Both the position numbers and the translations under genes were made by a program. Shown here piece by piece: positions 58,052-64,000 of a DNA stretch of 64,000 nucleotides; position 1 is the stretch's first letter, and each line of letters begins with the position of its first letter. This DNA is from JASLBX01 sp035762665 (GTDB lineage: Bacteria > Actinomycetota > Actinomycetes > Jiangellales > Jiangellaceae), in the NCBI GenBank assembly GCA_035762665.1, contig DASTNZ010000057.1:1-64000 (forward strand), written 5' to 3'. The notes under the pieces were generated by a model, which saw only the letters and a list, made by a program, of their open reading frames with translations, was not told the origin of the DNA and searched no databases.

Positions 58052-59380
58052 TTACGCGATGGTGTCGAGCACGCGGCCGAGTGCGGCGGCGGCCATGGCG
58101 AGCTCGTCGTCCGTCACCGACAGAGCGGGCCGGAACCGAATCGCCCGCTCGCCGCTGGCCAGCGCTACCACATGCTCATCGTCCCGCAAGCGCGCGAGGA
58201 CCTGCCCGCGGGCCTGCGCATCAGGCAGGTCAAATGCCACCATCAGGCCCCGGCCACGAACGTTGGACAGGAGGTGGGGGTGGCGGGCGGCGACCTCGTT
58301 GAGCGCTGCGACGAGCCCCTCGCCCTTCGGCCCTGCCTGCTCGATCAGCCCGTCCCGCTCGATGATCTCAAGTAGGCGACGCGATCGCACCATGTCTATC
58401 AGCCCGCCGCCCCAGGTGGAGTTGATGCGGCCGGACACGGCGAAGACGTTATCGGCCACCTCATCGACCCGGCCGCCGGCCATGATGCCACCGAGCTGGG
58501 CCTTCTTGGAGAAGGCGACCACGTCGGGCGACAGGCCGAGCTGCTGGTAGGCCCAAGGCGTGCCGGTGGTGCCGATACCCGTCTGGACCTCGTCCGCGAT
58601 GAACAACGCATTGTTTCTCCGGACAAGCTCCTGCATCGCCTGCAGGAACTCCGCCCGCATATGGTTGTCGCCGCCCTCGCCCTGGATCGGCTCGGCAATG
58701 AACGCGGCGATGTCGTGCGGGTAACGCTCGAACGCCTCGGCCGCCTGGCGCATGGCCCGCTCCTCGGTCGCCCTGAGCTCCTCCTCGGACGCAGCCAGGT
58801 GAACGGCCGGCACCTCGATCCGCGGCCAGTCGAACTTGGGGTACCGCGCCGTCTTGTTCGGCTCGGTGTTGGTGAGCGACATCGTGTAGCCGGTGCGGCC
58901 GTGGAATGCCCGGGTTAGGTGGAGGACGCGGGTGCCGAGCTGAGGATCGCGGCCGTTCGCCTCGTTATGCCGGCTCTTCCAGTCGAACGCCACCTTCAGC
59001 GCGTTTTCGACGGCCAGGCCGCCACCTTCGATGAAGAACAGGTGCGGCAGCCTCGGGTCGCCGAGTACGCGGACGAACGTCTCGACGAAATCGGCGTAGT
59101 GGACGCTGTAGATATCGGAGTTGGCCGGCTTGTTCACGGCGATCTCAGCCAGCAGGGCCATGAAATCCTCGTCGTCGACGATGCCGGGCGGGTTGCAGCC
59201 CAGCGGCGCCGAAGCGAAGAACGTGTACATGTCCAGGTAACGCTGGCCGTCGCGGGCGTCCACCAGCCACGAGCCCTGGCTCGCCTTGGTGTCGAGCACG
59301 AGCTTGAACCCGTCGGTCAGCAGATACCGTCCGAGCACGTCGTGCACGTCGCCCGGCTTAACCCCGGTGTGGTCCGCCAC
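58052..59380 (-). CDS. lat: L-lysine 6-aminotransferase
   Basis: 442 residues from GTG 59380, with AGGAGG at good spacing. Class III aminotransferase: TKASQGSWLVDARDGQRYLDMYTFFASAPLG at the start, FHGRTGYTMSLTN, the PLP Asp in LFIADEVQTGIG, and the Schiff-base Lys in VVAFSKKAQLGG. The sequence type is that of Lat, which removes the epsilon-amino group of lysine. First gene of the lysine operon, with its own promoter. Confidence 0.92.
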   Translation of the reverse strand: MADHTGVKPGDVHDVLGRYLLTDGFKLVLDTKASQGSWLVDARDGQRYLDMYTFFASAPLGCNPPGIVDDEDFMALLAEIAVNKPANSDIYSVHYADFVETFVRVLGDPRLPHLFFIEGGGLAVENALKVAFDWKSRHNEANGRDPQLGTRVLHLTRAFHGRTGYTMSLTNTEPNKTARYPKFDWPRIEVPAVHLAASEEELRATEERAMRQAAEAFERYPHDIAAFIAEPIQGEGGDNHMRAEFLQAMQELVRRNNALFIADEVQTGIGTTGTPWAYQQLGLSPDVVAFSKKAQLGGIMAGGRVDEVADNVFAVSGRINSTWGGGLIDMVRSRRLLEIIERDGLIEQAGPKGEGLVAALNEVAARHPHLLSNVRGRGLMVAFDLPDAQARGQVLARLRDDEHVVALASGERAIRFRPALSVTDDELAMAAAALGRVLDTIA

Positions 59381-59774
59381 GTTGGCGCCTCCTCTTGAGT
59401 CGGTAGTGTCGAAGAACGTACGGCTACGCACCAGTTGAACCAAAAGTCTTGCCGTTCGATCCAACGATATCCGTAGACCGTCCGTAATCCTCACCACCGA
59501 CCTCGGGCCTCTCGACGGGTCGTCCCTGCCGTACTCCGCTCGTGCAGACTTATCTGGCCGGAACCATTTGGACGGCCTCGCGGCGGCGAGCGGTGTCCTG
59601 GAGGGAAGTGTCAACCTGGCAACGCGTTCGAGTTGTGCCCTTAATGCCCGGGTTGTGCGCACGCTTTGCCTTGACGCGTGCGTTCAGGTTCGGGAGGGCG
59701 AATCTCTGCAGAGAGCGCGCTGCACCAGCGGCCGGCCACCTCATCGATCACCAGCTGCTGCCAGACTTCCGACC
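59381..59774. other. 394-base divergent intergenic region
   Basis: Separates lat (minus) from the amidohydrolase (plus). It contains the lat promoter at 59415-59443. No further gene, RNA or clear rightward promoter was recognised; open frames here lack the codon pattern of neighbouring genes. Confidence 0.6.
59415..59443 (-). promoter_or_regulatory. Promoter of the lysine operon (lat)
   Basis: On the minus strand TTGGTT (59443-59438), 17 bases, TACGTT (59420-59415), giving a leader of about 28 bases that carries AGGAGG before GTG 59380. Confidence 0.55.
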
Positions 59775-61373
59775 ATGTCGAGATCCATACTGCTGCGTAA
59801 CGGCATCGTCTTCACCCCGGCCGACCCGTTCGCCACGGCCATGCTCGTCGTGGATGAGCGAATCGCCTGGGTGGGTGACGAGGAGGGGGCCGGTGAGCAC
59901 GCCGACGCCGCGGACGAGGTCGTCGATCTCGCCAGGCGCCTGGTGACGCCGGCATTCGTGGACGCGCACGTGCACGTCCTGGGCACCGGCCAGGGAAAGC
60001 GCGGAGTCGACATCAACGGCGCTAGGTCCCTGGACGATTTCCTCGATCGGCTCCGAAAGTACGCGGGAGCGCATCCAGGCGAACCGATCGGCGGGCAGGG
60101 GTGGGACGAGCACAACTGGCCCGAACGCCGGACGCCGACCCGCGAAGAGATCGACGGTGCGTCCGGCGGTGCGGTGGTACTGCTCAGCAGGGTCGACGGG
60201 CACAGCTCACTGATTTCGACGGCACTGCTCGAGCACGAGCCCGGCATCGCCACTGCTGACGGCTACGAGGGTGCGATCGTCCGGCGCCAGGCACAGACCC
60301 TGGCCCGGCAGGCTGCTGAGCGAAGCATCCCGGACCACACCCGCCGCGAGATTCATCGCAGTGTGCTGCAGCGGGCCGCTGCCCTCGGCATTGGCGCCGT
60401 ACATGAGATGGCCGCCCCACATATCAACAGCGAGGATGACGTGCGTGCCCTACTGGCCCTCAGCGCGAACGATCCGCTGCCTGAGGTGGTGGCCTACTGG
60501 GGCGAAGTCGGCCGAGACGGCGTCCGGCGAGCCCAAAGCCTGGGAGCGGCCGGCGCGGCCGGCGACCTGACGGTGGACGGATCGCTGGGATCGCGGAGCG
60601 CGGGCCTCGAGCACCCCTACGCCGACGACCCGTCGACATCAGGCCAGTTATACCTCGATGTCGCTGCCGCTGCGGATCACGTGATCGCCTGCACGGAGGC
60701 GGGGTTGCAGGCTGGATTCCATTGCATCGGCGACGCGGCGGTCCGGATCGCTGTCACCGCGATCGCCAACGCGGCCAGCCGGTGTGGTGAGGGCGCGGTG
60801 ATCGCGGCCCGCCACCGCCTCGAACATGTGGAGATGATCTCTCCGGAGTTGATCGACGTGATGGCCAGATTCGGGATTGTGGCGAGCGTTCAGCCAGCGT
60901 TCGATGCGCTGTGGGGAGGGAGCGACGGCATGTACGCGACGCGGCTCGGGAGGGAACGGGCAGCGTCGCTCAACCCGTTCGCATCGATGGCCCGCGCCGG
61001 AGTCGGCCTGGCCTTCGGGTCGGACTCACCAGTGACGCCGCTGGGTGGGTGGGATGCAGTGCGGGCCGCGGTGTTCCACCACAATCCGGAGCACCGGATG
61101 AGCGTGCGTGGTGCCTTCCTGGCGGCCACGCGGGGCGGCTGGCGGGCAGCCAATGTGGACGACGCAGGGACGCTGGCCCCAGGCATGGTGGCCACCTACG
61201 CGGTGTGGGATACCACGAGCGCGCAGGTCGCCGAGGCGAGGACCGAACTGAGCGCGCAGCCGCCGGCCGGCCTCCGCTCGGGCCAGCCGGGGCTGCCGGA
61301 CCTATCGCCGGGCGTGCCTCTGCCGCAATGTCTGCGGACCGTGGTACGTGGTCGAATGGTTTTCGAGCGGTGA
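59775..61373 (+). CDS. Amidohydrolase (YtcJ/metal-dependent hydrolase, adenosine deaminase superfamily)
   Basis: 532 residues from ATG 59775. Metal motif HVHVLGTG after VTPAFVDA, further ligands in GFHCIGDAA and HRLEHVEM, and the final Asp in AFGSDSPVTPLGG, with the usual C-terminal beta domain (VRGRMVFER). It resembles YtcJ-like amidohydrolases with broad, mostly unknown substrates. Longer in-frame extensions run back to 59568 but lie in the intergenic region without a ribosome site. Confidence 0.88.
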   Translation: MSRSILLRNGIVFTPADPFATAMLVVDERIAWVGDEEGAGEHADAADEVVDLARRLVTPAFVDAHVHVLGTGQGKRGVDINGARSLDDFLDRLRKYAGAHPGEPIGGQGWDEHNWPERRTPTREEIDGASGGAVVLLSRVDGHSSLISTALLEHEPGIATADGYEGAIVRRQAQTLARQAAERSIPDHTRREIHRSVLQRAAALGIGAVHEMAAPHINSEDDVRALLALSANDPLPEVVAYWGEVGRDGVRRAQSLGAAGAAGDLTVDGSLGSRSAGLEHPYADDPSTSGQLYLDVAAAADHVIACTEAGLQAGFHCIGDAAVRIAVTAIANAASRCGEGAVIAARHRLEHVEMISPELIDVMARFGIVASVQPAFDALWGGSDGMYATRLGRERAASLNPFASMARAGVGLAFGSDSPVTPLGGWDAVRAAVFHHNPEHRMSVRGAFLAATRGGWRAANVDDAGTLAPGMVATYAVWDTTSAQVAEARTELSAQPPAGLRSGQPGLPDLSPGVPLPQCLRTVVRGRMVFER

Positions 61374-61884
61374 TCGTAGATCGGTCGCTCGGATCCTCCG
61401 GTCGCTCAGGCTCGCCGTGCCGCCAAGAAATTTTCTTGATCTTTTGTATGATCACAGGGCCCTGCTGACCTGCGAAAACACCACATTTTCGCTGCTCAGC
61501 GACAAGTTGACAGCGACCCGGAGGGTGGGCAAAGTCACGGGCAGTCCACCAGCGGACAACCACAAGGCGGCTAGCCGGGTTGAACCGGCTGTGCGTTCGG
61601 GGTCGAGACGGGGAACTTTGGCGAGAGCCCTGCGAGCCAGGCTCGTGAGCGCGTGGTACGGCATCGGGCACCGTCGGCGTGGCACGGGGTGAGACGAGGT
61701 CGGGCCCGGCCCGCCCAGTAGACAACGGTCCGCGGATCGCATCCAGCGGTGCGTGGAATCGGTTCGAAGGGCGAGGCCGGGTCACGTCCCTCCAGGGGCG
61801 GGTCCGGGCACCCACGAGATCCACCAGACGTTGTACGGTCACGCAGGTAGACCGTGACTGGCCGACGGACGGAGCAGACCGCTG
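61374..61884. other. 511-base intergenic region with AT-rich palindrome
   Basis: Between the amidohydrolase and lnt. At 61424-61438 there is a near-palindrome CAAGAAA-T-TTTCTTG in an AT-rich patch (61424-61500) that stands out from the rest. The 3' part has TACGGT and other weak -10-like strings before lnt. No RNA or protein gene recognised. Confidence 0.55.
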
Positions 61885-63429
61885 GTGAACGCGTACCTAC
61901 GGCCCGCGGCCGCCCTGTTCACCGGCGCGGCGTTGATCTTTGCGTTCCAGCCACACGACCTGTGGTTCGTCGCCGTTCCGGTGGTCGCCGCGTTCACCTT
62001 GATCGTGCGGGACCAGCCGGTGTGGCGGGCGGCAGGGTTAGGCCTGCTCACCGGTCTGGGATTCTTCGTCCCGTTCCTGCCCTGGATCGGCGACGAGGTC
62101 GGCCCGTTCCCGTGGCTGCTGCTCTCGTCGTTCGAGGCGCTTTTCTTCGCCCCACTGGGGGTGGCGGTCATGCTGCTACAGCGACTGCCGGCGTGGCCGC
62201 TGCTCACCGCAGCGGCATGGGTCGCACAGGAAGCGGTCCGCGGCCGGCTGCCGTGGGGTGGTTTCACCTGGGGAAAGCTAGCGTTCTCGCAGGTCGACGG
62301 CCCCATGCTGAGCCTGGCGACGGTAGCGGGTTCGGTCGGCGTCTCCTTCGCGGTCGCTCTCGCCGGCGGCCTGGTCGCGTGGGCCATCCTCACCCGGACG
62401 GCGTGGCAGCGGGTCGCCGCGGCCGCGGGTGCCTTTGCCATCGTCCTGGTGGGCCTAGCCGTACCGGCCGTGGCACCCGACGGAACCAGGGTTACCGTCG
62501 CGATGGTGCAGGGCAACACGCCGGGCATGGGCCTGGACTTCAACGCACGGCGGCGGGTCATCCTCGACAACCACGTCGAGACCACGCGGCGGCTCGCCGC
62601 CGAGGTCGAAGCGGGCACTGTGCCGCAGCCAGACATCGTGATCTGGCCAGAGAACTCCTCCGACATCAATCCGTACGCCAATGCCGACGCATCCGCGGCC
62701 ATCCAGTCGGCGGTGGCGGCGATTGGCGTTCCGACCCTCGTCGGCACGGTGGTGCCCACGCCGGACGAGCAGAATGTCGAGAACACATCCATCGTCTGGG
62801 ATCCCGAGACAGGTCCCGGCCAGACGTACGTCAAGCGTCATCCGATGCCATTCGGCGAGTACATACCGTTCCGCAGCATCGCCCGGTTGATCGCGGCCGA
62901 CGCGGTGGACCGGCAACCGCGGGACTTCGTCGCCGGTCAGGACGTCGGCGTGCTCGGCATGGCGGATGTGCAGGTGGGCACCATCATCTGCTTCGAGGTT
63001 GCATTTGACAACCTTCCGCGAGACGCGGTCCGCGCCGGCGCCGAACTGCTGGCGGTACAGACGAACAATGCCGGCTTCGGCTATTCGCCAATGACCGAGC
63101 AGCAGCTCGCGATGGCGCGGCTCCGGGCGGTCGAGCACGGCCGGTGGACGCTGGTCGCGGCGCTGGCCGGCGTCAGCGCGGTGATCGATCCATCGGGCGC
63201 CGTCGCCCGGCGAATCGAGCTATTCGAGCAGGACATCATGATCACCGATGTCGTGCTGGGGGACTCCTTGACGGTCGCGACCACAATCGGTGAGTGGCCC
63301 GAGTGGTTGCTGACCACCCTTGCCATAGCCGGGCTCGTCGTCGTGGCGGTGCGGGTTCGCGCCACCTCGCGCGCGACGAGGACGGACGATGACGTGGCCG
63401 AGGCTCGGGTGGGGGTGGACGCTCGGTGA
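61885..63429 (+). CDS. lnt: Apolipoprotein N-acyltransferase
   Basis: 514 residues from GTG 61885. Six or so N-terminal membrane helices, then a nitrilase-like domain with catalytic E256 (WPENSS), K317 (VKRHPMPFGEYIPFR) and C369 (IICFEVAF), and a final membrane helix. It adds the third acyl chain to lipoproteins. In mycobacteria it is fused to the mannosyltransferase Ppm1; here the two are separate genes joined by a 4-base overlap. The FKBP lipoprotein at 37606 is a plausible substrate. Confidence 0.95.
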   Translation: MNAYLRPAAALFTGAALIFAFQPHDLWFVAVPVVAAFTLIVRDQPVWRAAGLGLLTGLGFFVPFLPWIGDEVGPFPWLLLSSFEALFFAPLGVAVMLLQRLPAWPLLTAAAWVAQEAVRGRLPWGGFTWGKLAFSQVDGPMLSLATVAGSVGVSFAVALAGGLVAWAILTRTAWQRVAAAAGAFAIVLVGLAVPAVAPDGTRVTVAMVQGNTPGMGLDFNARRRVILDNHVETTRRLAAEVEAGTVPQPDIVIWPENSSDINPYANADASAAIQSAVAAIGVPTLVGTVVPTPDEQNVENTSIVWDPETGPGQTYVKRHPMPFGEYIPFRSIARLIAADAVDRQPRDFVAGQDVGVLGMADVQVGTIICFEVAFDNLPRDAVRAGAELLAVQTNNAGFGYSPMTEQQLAMARLRAVEHGRWTLVAALAGVSAVIDPSGAVARRIELFEQDIMITDVVLGDSLTVATTIGEWPEWLLTTLAIAGLVVVAVRVRATSRATRTDDDVAEARVGVDAR

Positions 63430-64000
63430 GCAATGCCGACGCTGAGATCCTGGTGGCCATACCGACCTACAACGAAGCGCAGTCCGTCCGGAAGATCGTC
63501 GGACGAGTGCGCACCGCCGTCTCTGCGGCTCACGTCTTGGTCATCGACGATGGATCTCCGGACGGTACGGGCGAAATCGCCGACCAGCTCGCCGAGGTCG
63601 ACGAACACGTGCACGTGCTTCACCGGAGGGCGAAGCAAGGCCTTGGCGCGGCATATGTTGCGGGCTTTCGCTGGGCACTGGACCGGGAGTACCGCACAGT
63701 GGTGGAGATGGACGCAGATGGTTCACACCAGCCGGAGGAATTGCCGCGGTTGCTGAACGCGTTGGACAGCGCCGACCTGGTGCTCGGATCGCGTTATGTA
63801 CCTGGCGGGCGGGTCGAGAATTGGCCGCCTCATCGGGAGATGCTCTCCCGTGGCGGTAACACCTACACGCGGCTGATGCTCGGCATGCCGTTGAGGGACG
63901 CCACCGGCGGATATCGAGCATTCCGGGCCAGCACGCTGCGTCGCCTCGACCTGGACGAGGTGGCATCCCAGGGTTACTGCTTCCAGGTCGACCTGGCCTG
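63426..64000 (+). CDS. ppm1: Polyprenol monophosphomannose synthase, 5' part (3' end outside window)
   Basis: From GTG 63426, overlapping the lnt stop. The visible 191 residues show a GT2 fold: ILVAIPTYNEAQSVRKIV, VIDDGSPDGTGEIAD, GLGAAYVAGFRWAL, and the metal motif MDADGS with DLVLGSRYVPGG. It transfers mannose from GDP-mannose to polyprenyl phosphate for glycan and lipoglycan synthesis. Continues beyond base 64000. Confidence 0.92.
   Translation, partial: MSNADAEILVAIPTYNEAQSVRKIVGRVRTAVSAAHVLVIDDGSPDGTGEIADQLAEVDEHVHVLHRRAKQGLGAAYVAGFRWALDREYRTVVEMDADGSHQPEELPRLLNALDSADLVLGSRYVPGGRVENWPPHREMLSRGGNTYTRLMLGMPLRDATGGYRAFRASTLRRLDLDEVASQGYCFQVDLA

Noticed and set aside
59455..59475. LexA/SOS box near the lat promoter (TTCGATCC region)
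   Set aside because: Only one half of the TCGAAC-N4-GTTCGA pattern can be matched; no convincing LexA site was seen anywhere in the window.
61348..61692. A 114-codon frame after the amidohydrolase
   Set aside because: It begins inside the amidohydrolase in another frame, crosses the AT-rich patch, has irregular codon use and no ribosome site.

Overview
The window is 64 kb of GC-rich DNA with dense genes, many GTG starts, frequent 4-base start/stop overlaps and -10 boxes of the form TAnnnT. It carries a complete Pup-proteasome locus, mycothiol-type deacetylase kin, GarA, FtsR and Lsr-type actinobacterial neighbours, so the host is an actinomycete (Actinomycetota). It is not Mycobacterium, because lnt and ppm1 are separate genes and there is an alkylresorcinol-type polyketide operon. 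I cannot fix the genus from the sequence. No insertion sequence, integrase, CRISPR array or rRNA was seen.

Layout. 1-785: the end of an MFS transporter, a tRNA-Pro(GGG), and a frameshifted tRNA-linked gene whose promoter matches the DNA-damage motif used by PafBC. 786-8173 (minus): a nine-gene acyl-CoA operon with a TetR regulator; the adjacent kinase and acyl-CoA dehydrogenase look like the two halves of ACAD10/ACAD11 and suggest 4-hydroxyacyl-CoA use. 8243-10004 (minus): a PIG-L deacetylase and a group 2 sigma factor. 10152-18978 (plus): a block collinear with M. tuberculosis Rv1822-Rv1832 (phosphatidyltransferase, DUF881/small basic protein/DUF881, gcvH, garA, ftsR, bifunctional nuclease, MerR, riboswitch-controlled gcvP). 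19093-22660: DedA protein and TldD/TldE. 22696-25434: type III PKS, ICMT-like methyltransferase and flavoprotein, resembling srsABC. 25511-28334 (minus): two-component system and a RecB-like nuclease.

28393-49494 is the second conserved block (compare Rv2119 to Rv2089c): site-2 protease, trmI, mpa, dop, pup, prcB, prcA, pafA, two FKBPs, DUF3866, pafB, pafC, tatA, tatC, a lipid kinase, helY, a FEN-like nuclease and a PepE-type peptidase. Pup is encoded with a C-terminal Glu, so it should not need deamidation. 49498-53004 holds an aminotransferase, an Lrp regulator, a hydrolase and an EamA exporter. 53107-59380 (minus) is a four-gene lysine-degradation operon (lat, aldehyde dehydrogenase, a fused E1 dehydrogenase, glutaryl-CoA dehydrogenase). 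The window closes with an amidohydrolase, lnt and the start of ppm1.

Themes that link regions: (i) many promoters place TAnnnT 6-8 bases before the start codon, so leaderless mRNAs are probably common; (ii) two nuclease-related genes (324 and 28334) have RecA-NDp-like promoters, and the likely activator genes pafBC are in the same window; (iii) mpa and pup share a promoter block and each has a predicted leaderless mini-ORF just before the real gene; (iv) several intergenic regions contain very long hairpins that share arm sequences.
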